Of a stretch of 64,000 nt of DNA, positions 52,787 to 63,302 are shown one piece after another (position 1 is the stretch's first letter; every line of letters starts with the position of its first letter). Position numbers and translations under genes: made by a program. The notes under the pieces are model-generated. The model searched no databases. It worked only from the letters and a program-made list of their open reading frames with translations, and was not told the DNA's origin. The DNA lies in NCBI GenBank assembly GCA_002633025.1, contig NMRB01000460.1, positions 221,615-285,614 of the forward strand, read 5' to 3'. The stretch is from Notospermus geniculatus. Taxonomy: Eukaryota; Nemertea; Pilidiophora; Heteronemertea; Lineidae.

Positions 52787-52912
52787 GGGCCCCATATTCC
52801 AAAAACTTACTAGCCAAGCTGGTCGCTAGTTGGCCAGTACAAACTCGGCACTTAGCAGCAGGTAACTAAGCCTAAGCAATATTTTATGAATATGGGGGCC
52901 CTGGTTTTAAGC
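52787..52912. mobile_element. MITE with GGGCCCCATATTC ends
   Basis: GGGCCCCATATTCCAaAAAC at the left and TTATGAATATGGGGGCCC at the right are inverted; about 126 bp. Confidence 0.7.
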
Positions 52913-52921
52913 CAGGCATGC

Positions 52922-53741
52922 CTCTAAAATTTGCTGGGTCATTTCTGTAACCCAATTACTAGGTCAAGCAAATTGGGTGAAAAACTGGGTCAAAATAACC
53001 CCGCACATGATTAGATTTGACCAAATGTGGGGGTCGAAATTATGGGTCATTTTGGTTGGGTCAAAATGACATAGTATTGGGTTGAAATCCACCCAATGAA
53101 CCAATTCTACTTGGCGAGATAACAATTATGTTCTAATGTGCAAAAAAATTATAGAGAAATGCGTACTAAAGAAAACAAATACATAAGAATATTAATAAAC
53201 TATGGTTTGAAATCTGAGACACAAATTTATAGTTGTGAATATTTCTCTTTCAGAATTATGAAAACAAAAATAACATAACATCAGTTTTCACTTTACCATA
53301 GAAAATATTTCCTGCTGTGCATTGGTATACCCGTCCATTTAAACGCTATACGTAGCTTCTCGGCCTATTGGCTAAGATTAAAGTTATACGAAATTTAATA
53401 ACTGTGGACTTTGCCTCATGGTGAACCTGCCCTCTGCCTAGTGCAGACTTGGCGCAAGCAAGGTGCACAAGTTAGTATAGGTAGAAATTGCGAAACTAAG
53501 ACAATCAAATTGGGTTATTTTTTAACCCCGCCACGGTGTCAATATTGACCTAACAACCCAAACCTGGGTCAAGTTGAACCAGTATTTTGGGTTATTTTAA
53601 TGACCCATTTACTGGGTCAAAAACATTGACCCAAGAAATTGGGTCAACTTGACCCACCATTGGGTTAGAGTAATAGTGACCCCGTGGCTGGGTTAACAAA
53701 TAACCCAATTTGGGTTATTTTTGACCCAACCAATTTTAGAG
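52922..53741. mobile_element. 820-bp TIR element rich in TGACCCAA/TTGGGTCA
   Basis: CTCTAAAATTtGcTGGGTCA and its inverted end at 53741 bound the element. Its outer ~150-200 bp on each side are built of GGGTCA/TGACCC words. The centre shares TAGCTTCTCGGCCTATTGGC with about 32019-32045. Confidence 0.85.
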
Positions 53742-53955
53742 TCGACAGTGTCCATACGTCAGATATCTTGCCTCAGACTTGTTAATGCGGATGATCCTGT
53801 TTTCCACGATATGAAACGAGTCGTTTTTGAGGATGTAGTACTGGCCCTTTTGGAAGGTGTGCTTCAGGTTCTTTTCGCCGTTGACGAACGCGGTGAATAC
53901 TCTGGTTTCGTTAGCTGGGAGAACGGCGAAGACAGCAAAGGTATACACCCCTGTT
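53742..53955 (-). pseudogene. Exon-like segment with OB-fold-like strands, cut by TE
   Basis: After an acceptor-like CGATTTAAACAG (about 53956) the minus strand reads GVYTFAVFAVLPANETRVFT, FQKGQYYILKNDSFHIV and RIIRINKSEARYLTYG. The pattern (K-G-x-x-Y-x-I/L-K, alternating strands) recalls OB-fold single-strand DNA-binding domains. It runs straight into the end of the TIR element at 53741, so the exon is truncated. Assignment is tentative. Confidence 0.3.
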
Positions 53956-54297
53956 TAAATCGTTGTTGGGGGGCGGAAAACGCTTTGAATTTGCAGGTAT
54001 TCATTCTGGAAAAAAATAGAAGATTCGGTCAGAAATAAAACACAAAACATCGATTGAAATCCTAGTCCGATGGCACTTGGATGGGTTACTTTCGACGGAC
54101 GAGAGTATATGTAGTTTGTGCTGAATATACTGGGCACATTTGAGGCTTTTGCGTGCGACGGTTTAGATCAAACCTTGCAAAAGAACCGAGTCTTTGGCCC
54201 CGCTGACTGTGTTCTAAGCACAAGAGACCCGCCGAATCGACGGGAGTGGATGGGCTACCAAACAGCAGATTTGTAAATCGGGAATTCCGGAACAAGC

Positions 54298-54645
54298 GAC
54301 GAAGTATCCAAAGTAGTGCGATATCATGTGCGTGTTCCGTGCCATTAAGGATTGGGAATGAATAGCTCTCGGCACGAGAAATATGACAGGCACCATGGCT
54401 GCCGCTGTCCGGGTGGGCGGGTGGGCCAATTTGGGGTCCCATGATTGTACCCAGTACTAATATTACTTCTAACAGCGCACCTGGACCACTGTGTTTCCTC
54501 CCACTCGCCGATTTCCAAAACCAACTGAATAATAGTCAGGCAATCACGTGCGCCTGACGTCACACCACTTCGGATAGCGAAGTAGCCAAAGTAGTGCGAC
54601 ATCATGTGCGTGGATGGGGAATGAATTGCTCTCTTTACGAGTCCC
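54298..54645. repeat. Local direct duplication
   Basis: CGAAGTAtCCAAAGTAGTGCGA and ATCATGTGCGTG followed by GGGAATGAAT occur at 54298-54362 and again at 54577-54632, with divergence in between. The overlapping minus ORFs here are not recognisable. Confidence 0.65.
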
Positions 54646-54967
54646 TGAGCGAGCCCGCCCTTGCTAGATTGCACCCGTATATGTCCGATCGATTAGATCT
54701 ACATGTGCCACTATTTTGAGGTGGGTTATGCTTCCTCCCAAACTCACACCCATACATAACCCAACCAAAATGATGGCCGACGAGCAAGATAAGCTTGTTG
54801 AGTCGCAAGGAAATGAGATATCCCGGGCGGGTGAATTTATCCTGCCCTACCACGCACAGAGCAATTGTTCTGCGGGAGTAACGCCCCGAGTCATGTAGAG
54901 ATAGCCAACGCTGACGATATTCCGAACAATATTTATTGCAATTAACCAAACTATATTAACCAAACTA

Positions 54968-55640
54968 TATCAATAGAGTACAACAAAGTACATAAACAAT
55001 CCTACCCTTACTGAGGAAAGGGGCTGGGAACATTGGACTCCTCAATGTATTCCCGCTCAACTTGTTTCCAGTCCTCGAAGCTCGAGGTCGCCATGATCGC
55101 CGCCATCTTGAATGCTTTTGATCCAACTTGTCGGATCTGGCGTAATGCTTAGCCGATGACTCGGCTGACCAGCTAATGTGCTGCATCATTTCTTCCACGC
55201 CCGGAGGAGAGGACAGAAAGCGTAGAGATCGTACATTCGCTCCTCAAACTATATGAGGAGTCTCGCCCTCATCCATCCCTAGCAAGCCTGGAAAATTGGT
55301 CGGATGAATTAAGACTAGTAAATGCTTTTACTTGAATTTTGCAGTACAAATGCACTACGCTATGCTGTAGAAATCTGAAGTAAAAGCATTTGCTAGCTTT
55401 TATTCATATCACCCAATGTTTCAACCTCTGGTACGTCGCTTCATAAGACAGGGGCGGTCGAGGACCGTCTGACTTGAAATTGCCCTAAACAGGTATCCCG
55501 TACTCAAACTAACGTTCGTGGAGCTCGCTGCGCCGAAGTAAGTTCTCAAACCCAATACCGGGCAGACCATTGGTATGTTAGAATCAAAAACTGAAAATGT
55601 GTGGGGCTTATCCACGCGATGACTCGGCTGACCAGCCAAT
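54968..55640 (-). pseudogene. DIRS tyrosine recombinase C-terminal part
   Basis: Reads HRVDKPHTFSVF, IPMVCPVLGLRTYF, STGYLFRAISSQTVLDRP, then after the MITE an EGETP-like segment and EMMQHISWSAESSAKHYARS. The HISW and HYAR residues correspond to the second catalytic His/Trp and the nucleophilic Tyr of the YR family. Stops and the MITE at 55295 break it. Confidence 0.75.
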
Positions 55641-55927
55641 GTGCTGCATCATTTCTTCCACGCACGGAGGAGAGGACAGAAAGCGTATAGAAATCGCACA
55701 GCCGCTCCTCAAAATTTGAGGAGTCTCGCCCTCATCCATCCCTAGCAAGCCTATAATGTTTCAACCTCTGGTACGTCGCTTCATAAGACAGGGGCGGTCG
55801 AGGACCGTCTGGCTTGAAATTGGCCTAAACAGGTGTCCCGTACTCAAACTAACGTTCGTGGAGCTCGCTGCGCCGAAGTAAGTCCTACCTAATACCGGGC
55901 AGACCATTGGTATGTTAGAATCAAAAA
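55154..55927. repeat. ~310-bp tandem duplication inside the recombinase
   Basis: 55618-55927 repeats 55154-55590 almost exactly once the MITE at 55295-55417 is removed. The junction joins GWSAESS to HRVDKPHTFSVF. The intervening 27 bp (55591-55617) match 56626-56652. Confidence 0.9.
55295..55417. mobile_element. CATATGAATAAAGACTAG MITE, copy 3
   Basis: Same family as 28321 and 50469, internally inverted relative to them. The sister duplicate (55618-55927) lacks it (AGCAAGCCTATAATGTTTC), giving a filled/empty site pair. Confidence 0.9.
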
Positions 55928-56625
55928 TAGCCACGCTGTTGCGGGCGTAACCCCTCGGCCTCTGTCACTTTGAAATGTAGGTCTAATCAAAAACCCGTCT
56001 GATATGTTGTGTACCCTGACTGGATACACCCACCATAAAAATTTCATGAAGTTTCGATGACTAGTTTAGGAGTAATCGCCAATTTTGTCATTTCACTATG
56101 TGCCCCCTGGTGGCCAAAGTAGGAATCAGATCCGGTCGATGTTCAATAGCCAGAAGCGTCATGTCATGAGGTATCAACATACAAAAATGTAATACGAAAA
56201 TTCCCAAGCATTCTCAAGTTAGAGCGTTCACGTCGTTGACCAATCAGATTTCAGCTTTTGACCTCTGCGACCTTGAAATGTAAGTCTAATCAAAAACCCG
56301 TCTGATATGTTGTGTACCCTGACTGGATACACCGACAATAAAAATTTCATGAAGTTTCGATGACCAGTTTAGGAGTAATCGCAAATTTTGTGTTTTCACT
56401 ATTTGCCCCCTGGTGGCCAAAGTAGGAATCAGATCCGGCCGATTTTCAATAGCAAGAAGCGTCATGTCATGAGGTATCACCATACAAAATTTGAGATGAA
56501 AATTCCGAAGCATTCTCAAGTTAGAGCGTTCACGTCATTTTTGCGTGACGACGACGACAGACAGACAGACAGACGCCAGCGTGATGACAATACCCCGAAG
56601 ACCCTGATGGGCCTCGGGGTGAAAA
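55928..56625. repeat. Inserted repeat with two 303-bp units and a GACAGACAGACAG end
   Basis: Two units (from about 55972 and 56275) share TCTAATCAAAAACCCGTCTG, GATACACC, CCCCCTGGTGGCCAAAGTAG and AAGCGTCATGTCATGAGGTA. It ends TGCGTGACGACGACGACAGA, a GACA microsatellite, then ACCCTGATGGGCCTCGGGGT. It interrupts the recombinase. Confidence 0.85.
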
Positions 56626-57323
56626 CTGAAAATGTGTGAGGCTTATCCACGCGGTGAGTCTTCCCCAGGTATGCTTGATGTCGAAAGCTGAACCTCCCGG
56701 TAACTCCCTCATTTCCTGCGATAGCATCAACCCTGCATCGTGTGCTCGATCACCGCCAAAAAACATGAATTTTAACAAGGCTTGGTCTCTTGCGAAAATA
56801 AACTTTGTGGAGAGCGACGGATCTAGACGGGCTAATTCCCTATCAATGTACATCGAAATCAAAATTAGCTTTGACATGAACATGATGAACATTGGCTTGG
56901 CCTGCGACACCGAGACATTACTCTGCTCTCTGCGAATTTGTTTCAAAAAATCGACACCTGCTCCGAGAGAACAGGGTTAGCGGTATTGCTGCCTGACAAC
57001 CAACGATCCATCCTTCCCAGCTTTTCGAAAATGCCCCTCAGCTGCGAGATCTTGGACGCCACTGTCCCATAAGCCAACCTTTTCGGGCAAGCACAGGTCG
57101 CGGAATTGCTCCCAATAACCGGGCACTGTGTGACATGGACCCGTGTTTTCCCATCCTTATCCGCCCAGGCCAGATACAGACAAATATCGTCCGGGGAACA
57201 AGCATTGACAGTTTTCCCGATTAGTCCCAGGAACAACTCCAAATCCTTTTGCAATTTGGATTTGCGCATCTGATAACTCGAAGGCCTGAAATCCTCCATC
57301 AAAGAGTTGACCCGACTTCTCAA
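56626..57323 (-). pseudogene. DIRS tyrosine recombinase N-terminal and central part
   Basis: 57323-56943 reads KLQKDLELFLGLIGKTVNAC, CSPDDICLYLAWADKDGKT, CPVIGSNSATCACPKRLAYG and KISQLRGIFEKLGRM, the N-terminal helical domain with its Cys cluster. In a second frame 56946-56640 continues ARDQALLKFMFFGGDRAHD, whose Arg in GDR corresponds to the catalytic Arg, and ends in SAFDIKHTWGK. A frameshift near 56945 separates the two. Confidence 0.8.
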
Positions 57324-57556
57324 GGTGAAGACATCCAGGGATGGGAGTAGACGGTATTCTGTAGTGGAAAGAAAACGATTTTACCAACACCGTGGGGAGA
57401 CGGTTAATTGCAAGAATACTCTGACACCTCCCCTCTGTTACCCCAGCATCAACCGCGTGGCGAAGAGGGACACTTCAAAGGTAAAGGGGTGTAACCCCAG
57501 ACGAAGAGAGCTAGCAGTGGACACTAGGACCAGCAACGGTTCCAACCGGGGGGGGG

Positions 57557-57590
57557 GGGGGNNNNNNGGGGGGTGACGCGACAACCGCGG
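57557..57590. other. Poly-G run and assembly gap
   Basis: G homopolymer with six Ns within the DIRS element. Confidence 0.9.
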
Positions 57591-57652
57591 GACCACCAAA
57601 ATCATCCGGAGTGGCCTCGGATTCTCCTGTAACATGAAACCGAGCACCGATC

Positions 57653-58505
57653 CTACCATACAAAAGGGCGGAAAGCAATAATAATTTTCCGTGTGGGACA
57701 AAACCTTGGATAGCATGTTGACCACGCCGACGCTGGAAGCGTGTATGGGGTGAAATGCGGAAGAGCATTACCATCCTTATCCAACATAGCATTCGAATCT
57801 AACGCCATCAGGTCCATGGAATGAGGACCGAACCAACCTTCCAGCGTTGACCAAGCTGCCTTCGATAACCTGGTGTAACTGAGACTCAAGCTTCGCGAAG
57901 GCGCGTCTGCTGGGTTGAGTTTCGACGGGATATACACCATTTTCAAGTCGCAGTTCAGTCCATATGATGCCTGGAAAATGGACTTAAGCAACTTTATCAT
58001 TGATGGGTCCCTCGCCCCTTGGTTCCGCCAGACTTCACTAAGACCTGGCTGTCAGCCTCTACATCTACCCTCTTGTCTCGGATCAATTCCCAGATTGACT
58101 GAAGCGTTCTCAACAACGCCTCAGCTTCCTTGAGATATAAGGTCCTACTGTCATTCTGTGGCCACATATCGTGAATCTCCTGACTATCAGGCAGGATTGC
58201 CCCCAGGCGAACCCGCTGGCATCAGTCGAAAGCTGGAGATCGACGTGACGTTCACCTCTCCGCTTTGCCCAATCGGAATAGTCATCCAAGAAGCGCCGAA
58301 AGGAGATTTCGTCCCGCACATCACCCTCGATCCTAATATCCCTCTGGGCTTTCCCCGCGCGACTGATCTCAACAGCCATAGCACGAATATAAAGGCTAGC
58401 AGCGGGGACGCACAACTTAAACGGCACACATTTCCCCATGAACTTTTGCAGGATCTTTACCGGTACCACCCCCACTTGCCATGCTTGCAGGATATGCTCC
58501 CTCAA
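57653..58505 (-). pseudogene. DIRS RNase H domain
   Basis: Reads LQKFMGKCVPFKLCVPAA and then VDLQLSTDASGFAWG (first catalytic Asp, about 58221). In another frame come KEAEALLRTLQSI (Glu) and VEADSQVLVKSG (Asp), then YIPSKLNPADAPSR, the last RNase H motif. A tail, HSMDLMALDSNAM...LPHF, is typical of DIRS/retroelement RH ends. A frameshift near 58130 is required. Confidence 0.8.
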
Positions 58506-59620
58506 CTCAATAAACTTTCCCTTTCTGTCATTGGGAGTTTGGAATTGCCTAGTGTCCGAATGGGCGATGAGCCCAAGGTGCCTATTAAGGGTGTTTGAAG
58601 GATACTTTTAGTACCACACGCTCTTACAGCTCGATAGTGAACCCCAATAACGTCAGAGTGGTTGCGTTGCAGAGAATCCAGTTTTCTGTATTCCCGCTCC
58701 CTTCCGAAATCGCGATAGCCCGAGAAACCTGTCATCCAAATATTGGGATGTGATAACCCCCTATCCTCTCAAGAAAGCCGTCACCTGCATCCCGACCGAT
58801 TGATAGACGAAGGGGGATTCGGACCAACCGAACGGGATGCAATTATACTGCATACAGTAGCCGCCGAACTCGATTCCCCGAAGAACGTTCTAGACCTTTC
58901 AGTCAGAAACATTCCTAAGTACGCTGACTTCTCATCTGTGGAAGCCATTAAATCGCCTTCTCTAGCAAGGTCGGGATCAGGGAGGGGCCTTCGACATGTT
59001 CGAGGGAAAAGGGAATGTGCCTCATGAACAGTAGGAACCTCTCATCGTTGCATAATCTACTCTTTCTCGTTCCTGATACCATGAGGAGTGGCATAACTAA
59101 ATAAGGAGGAGGTACCTCCCCCACTCTGCCGAGCAATTGCAGAGACTCATTCCTTATGCCCTCCTCCAAGTGGCGAGCAATTTCCTCCCCATGCGGGGCA
59201 CAATTACCATGGTTGTCGAACCTCGCAGATGGTGGCAATAGACACCATTAAACGTGCCCTTAAACGGTTGAAAGAATTCGAAAATATCGACTTTGTTCTC
59301 TACCAGTTTCAGACCATCTGCGATGATTCGTCGTCCACCACATTCAACAATCTACGCCAGTTCTCGACTTCCTCGTGTAACTGTCCGGCCACAAATTGCT
59401 TATGGTCTCTCAGCGGTAAATTATGCAGCAGGTCCTCCCAATCATCCGTAAAGTTCGACAAATCAGCCGACAAGAACCTAGGGTCAGGGCGAGCGGAGAG
59501 GAAAGGCCTGCCTTTGCAGTCCACGAATCCTGGTGATCTGAGTTCGGATGCTGCCTTAACCGGGTCAAAAGAGGTATTCATCTCCCATTCTGGTATCTGA
59601 AAACCACAACCACACACCAA
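58502..59620 (-). pseudogene. DIRS reverse transcriptase, multiply frameshifted
   Basis: Segments in different frames read NHGNCAPHGEEIARHLEEGI, VMPLLMVSGTRKSRLCNDER, HIPFSLEHVEG, EKSAYLG, YCMQYNCIPFGWSESPFVYQ and ITSQYLDDRFLGYRDFG. YLDD (58731-58745) is the catalytic box and CIPFGWSESP is the conserved motif before it. At least four frame breaks make this a pseudogene. Confidence 0.8.
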
Positions 59621-60072
59621 AGGAATAAGAGATTCACAAGTGCGTCAAAGCAACTGTCCCAAACCGAAGCTATGACTGCAAAAGCAGACCTTCCCCCTCC
59701 CGTTCCAACAGTGCATCAGTGTCACTGGAGAAACCGGAGAGAAAAGATCTCCTACCAATGGACCGCCTTGAAACAACTAAACAAACGTGAACCTCAAGTT
59801 CATTATTTATTCAGACCAATTTCAATTTACAACCAAACCAATTGCCCCCAATTAGGGGACTTGGAACCAACGAACATGATTTGCCATATGTCAAAATTCT
59901 ACCCCATTCTACTTTGAGATCTTGCCCGTGCCCGTGCCATTCAGCTCACTCTTCGGGCTTGGGAGGGGTTGTATTTGAAGGGTTTTACGGGCAGGAGTGC
60001 ACCAAGTGGTCTGAAGAATTGCAAAGGAAGCAATTCCTGGGCATGGGATTAAACCTAGCCTGAAACCTGAAG

Positions 60073-60606
60073 TTAGCTGGGAAACCAAACCGTAACTCCA
60101 CTGCCCATATTTTCTATCTTGTTTGTCTTTTTCCTTTTCCTTCTCTTTCTTGTCCTTCTTCTTGCCTTCCGCCAAGCGTCAACCGCCACCTGCGCCTTCT
60201 TAGCCTGATCCGTACCGACCAGTCTGGTGACAAGCGTGTGCAGCAGCGGCCCTGATTTGTCATTCTCCCGGCACATTTTGAGTGCTACCTTGAACACCGC
60301 AGCGTCCTCGTGGTCAGCACGAGACGCGGTGTCATGCAAGTTCTCCAATGCAGCGATAAGTACGCCATTGTCGGTGCTTTTCCTGAGCGCGAGGGTTCTC
60401 ACCTGCTTGAGCGCGGAGTCGACTGATCCCTTCTCCTGTTCTTCCTTCATCTTCTTGAAACTCTTTTTCAGCTCCTCAATCCTGGTACCCTTAGTGCCCG
60501 CGTCGTCGACCGGCCTCGCTTTATCCGAACCAGCGCTGTACTTCGGGTCGCCCGTTGTACCCTGCAACCAATTCCCAAAATTAGAGACCAAACTAACAGA
60601 AACCAT
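60073..60606 (-). CDS. DIRS Gag-like ORF1
   Basis: 177 codons from ATG 60606. Central residues are helical (IEELKKSFKKMKEEQEKG, GVLIAALENLHDTASRADHE). The tail is strongly basic (ARRRTRKRRKRKKTNK), suited to nucleic-acid binding. It lies upstream of RT on the same strand, as ORF1 does in DIRS elements. I chose this Met over the upstream one (60849), because the extra residues include a Phe run and look untranslated. Confidence 0.6.
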   Translation of the reverse strand: MVSVSLVSNFGNWLQGTTGDPKYSAGSDKARPVDDAGTKGTRIEELKKSFKKMKEEQEKGSVDSALKQVRTLALRKSTDNGVLIAALENLHDTASRADHEDAAVFKVALKMCRENDKSGPLLHTLVTRLVGTDQAKKAQVAVDAWRKARRRTRKRRKRKKTNKIENMGSGVTVWFPS

Positions 60607-60906
60607 CCGTGCGGCATAATACTGGTACCGGTACATATAAAAGAAGAAAAACCGAACCCTCAGGTATATTAGGCAAGCTTCCGTCATGCCCGGCCTAATT
60701 TTCCCGCGTTGCAACTCGGTGCAAGACCCGGATGCAAATTTCACTTCCAAGAACTGAGTGGTGCCTGTACCAGACAACTGACATGACTGCGAGTGGTTTG
60801 GGTAATTTTGGAAACGGACTTTGTCCGCAGTGCCCGTATTTGCATACAAACGAAGTCAAATGTAGAATCAATTTCTCATGTCCAAACTCACCTCGTGCAG
60901 TGTGTT

Positions 60907-61885
60907 GCTCATGACGGTTGATCAGACTTCACCCCAATCCGCTGGTTGGCGCAACTGATTAGCAGAGAGGTAAGGCGATGTCAGTGGACGAAAGTTGGGT
61001 GACTGAAAAGGCGCAAAGGCCTTGTGTCACTCGTACACAATACGCCAGATTGAGCCTATGAATAATGATTGATGTGGGCTTGGCCAACGTAATTTTGTCA
61101 TCGCCGAGTTCACATGAAAACCGACAGCTTTTTTGGTAGGCAATGGATACATTTGGCAATGGCATCATTGCATAGTTATTAAGTTTAGCTATGCTGGCAA
61201 CAAAGTTGAAGTTGCTGTCGCGCGGATACGAGAAGCAATGCCTGATTGAAATAAAACCCTCCTTATTGGGACCAGGCCACTAAGAATGTATAATGTCGGT
61301 TGCTTTAAAAGATTCTTTGTCAAGAAACGTTTGTGGGCCTGATAGAAAATGCTTGTTTTATCCCTTCGAAGACAACGCCGTTTGTGGCACGCCTGGATGT
61401 CCGTAACACTACCACCAGCACTACCGAGAGATTTTAGGAAATATTTATTGGCTAATTTATGACATAATGCATTGTATCAAACATGGCTGGTTTTGAACAC
61501 ACGGTATGTTTCAGTGTGCAGCAAAGAGCTCCAGTGTGCGGCAGGCTTAACTAACGCACGACGGTTACTTGTACGTGTCGGTTCGACACACTGTAGAATG
61601 AGTGAATTTGTCAGCACATTGAATGCCCGGGAATCCGGCTGCTTTCGAACTCAAACCACACAACAAACAACTACAGAATCTGCCAAAATAATGTTCCAAA
61701 TGGGCACTCACCACCTTAACCAATAATTCACTCCACCGGTTCTTCTGTCCGATTGCGGATCTAGCCCCTAAACAGAGAGAAAACGTGCCTTAAATTGCCA
61801 AAAGCCCAGGAGCACTACGATCATGTATGCCCATACTTTTTTAAGGTGCAGTAAAATAGCGGATTATGACTTTTTAGTTGCTACT
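60907..61885. other. No gene recognised
   Basis: Intergenic or 3' flanking sequence of the minus-strand gene ending at 61886. The 84-codon plus ORF at 61472 has no recognisable domain. Confidence 0.3.
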
Positions 61886-62241
61886 TCAGTAGACATATAT
61901 TGTATTCGGTTCATCTTCGAAAACTAAAACCAGTTTGCCATGAAAATTAGCAACCATGATATATGGAGCAGATGTCCTATTGAAATGAATGTAGGGCATT
62001 TTGTACTGGAAGATTGAGATGCCTGAAACACGGCCAGCATTATTCCTGGTCACGTCGACTCTGTTGAATAAGTGGCAATCTTTCATAGTCGAGCCGAACA
62101 TGTAGAAGTAGAAGCTTAAGCCATCCTTTGACCAGTTCAGTGGCATAAGTGTCATGTAGACAGCAGGTGGTTCTGAACCGTGTTTCTCCACAAAGAAGTA
62201 ACGATGTGGGTCTTTGATGGAGGAGATGTAGACAAATCTCT
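61886..62241 (-). CDS. Last exon of an unrecognised gene (member D)
   Basis: The minus strand shows a strong acceptor, TGTCCTTTTTCAG|AG, at about 62242. An exon of about 118 codons then runs to TGA at 61886: RFVYISSIKDPHRYFFVEKH, VYMTLMPLNWSKDGLSFYFY, LFNRVDVTRNNAGRVSG, FHGKLVLVFEDEPNTIYVY. The strand pattern and the V-D-V...A-G-R turn resemble members B and C and the relic at 651. Upstream exons were not found: the next kilobase holds a TIR element (62290-62919), and the ORF's apparent start (62332) lies in it. Function unknown. Confidence 0.6.
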
Positions 62242-62289
62242 GAAAAAGGACACATGTCATAAATTTCAGGCTGTGTGAGCAGTGCACAG

Positions 62290-62919
62290 TGGGTTTTAAC
62301 CAGAAGCCTCTGTATAGATGATAAAGCGTCACTAGTGGCGCTTGTCATCTATACAGGGTGGTCAAAAAAAAACGGACAAGCACACTTCCACCACCCAGAG
62401 CCCAAAACTACTGATGGCGTTGGATGGAGAATCTTATTAGAAGAAAGAAGGCACCAAGATATCCCGATTCGGTCCAGTGGTTCGAGCTGCAGACCCTATT
62501 TTGTAAAGCAAGGTCGAGGCCCTTGGTGAATTGTTCCATACAGAAGAATTAAGAGCATACACAGCAGCATGGCCTTGTAATTGACAAAACCATTATCCTG
62601 TGGAAAGGTCAAACATAAAATGAAGTACCGGTACAGGTACATGTAGAACATGAAAATCAAACTTGAGCATTGTTGCATAAGAACTAATTCCCTTTATCAA
62701 CCATGCTGAATTGGCAGTTCACCGATAAAGGACCACTGACTTTGCTTCGCCAAAATGGCTCTGGAGATAAAACTACTGGACCGAATCTAGGTATCTTGGT
62801 CTTATTTTTCTTCTAGAAAGATTCTCTATCCATTCATACCAGTAGTTTGGGACTGAGGGCGGTGGAAGTATGCTTGTCCGGTTTTTTGGACCACACAGCC
62901 GTATAGAGGCTTCTGGTTC
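62290..62919. mobile_element. 630-bp fold-back/TIR element
   Basis: ACCAGAAGCCTCTGTATAGA at 62298 pairs with GTATAGAGGCTTCTGGT ending at 62919. Inner arms also pair (AACGGACAAGCACACTTCCA with its counterpart near 62860-62880; GATGGAGAATCTT with the region near 62820). A small hairpin (CTCTGTATAGATGA...TCATCTATACAG) sits at the left end. It lies just upstream of exon D. Confidence 0.75.
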
Positions 62920-63302
62920 GCCGATATCCCCATCGTGGCACCTGAACTCCTCATCTGATTTCTACGCATTGGTGACAGTCTCATTTCTCACTCGCTGAAA
63001 CTACTATGAATATTTTAAAGGTATGATCAATATACGAGTATGCTGTATTATTTGGTTCAGCCACCTTCAACGAATACAACTGCTGACCGCGGCAGGAGAA
63101 AGTACAAGCCTATTTGCTAACAAATGGATGTTCCTTTGACAACCCTTCCCTTGGTACTGGCTAATGGTATAACAGAAAGGACAGTGCCGTCACCACATCA
63201 TGATAGGCCTACTGTAAAGCTTACGGTGGACAGCCGTATTGTCCTGTACGCGGCGTCCACCACAGTATTGTCAATAAATGAAATGGTCCATGGACAATGT
63301 GC
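62920..63302. other. No gene recognised
   Basis: Sequence between two repeats. The 62-codon ORF at 63124 matches nothing I know. Confidence 0.3.

Larger units (their letters stand above)
54968..60760 (-). mobile_element. DIRS-type tyrosine-recombinase retrotransposon, degenerate
   Basis: Minus-strand order: Gag-like ORF (60606-60073), RT (about 59600-58500), RNase H (58505-57653), tyrosine recombinase (57323-54968). RT, RNase H and YR in this order without an integrase or chromodomain define the DIRS class. Frameshifts, a poly-G/N gap (57557-57590), an inserted repeat (55928-56625), a recombinase duplication and a MITE interrupt it. I did not find the split inverted terminal repeats or internal complementary region with confidence. 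Confidence 0.8.

Noticed and set aside
56388-56639. Plus ORF with Asp/Arg-Gln-Thr-Asp-Arg run
   Set aside because: It reads through a GACA microsatellite within a dispersed repeat.
58158-58598. 146-codon plus ORF and other plus ORFs over 57.3-60.6 kb
   Set aside because: They overlap the minus-strand RT/RNase H/Gag segments, whose motifs are unmistakable; these are shadows.
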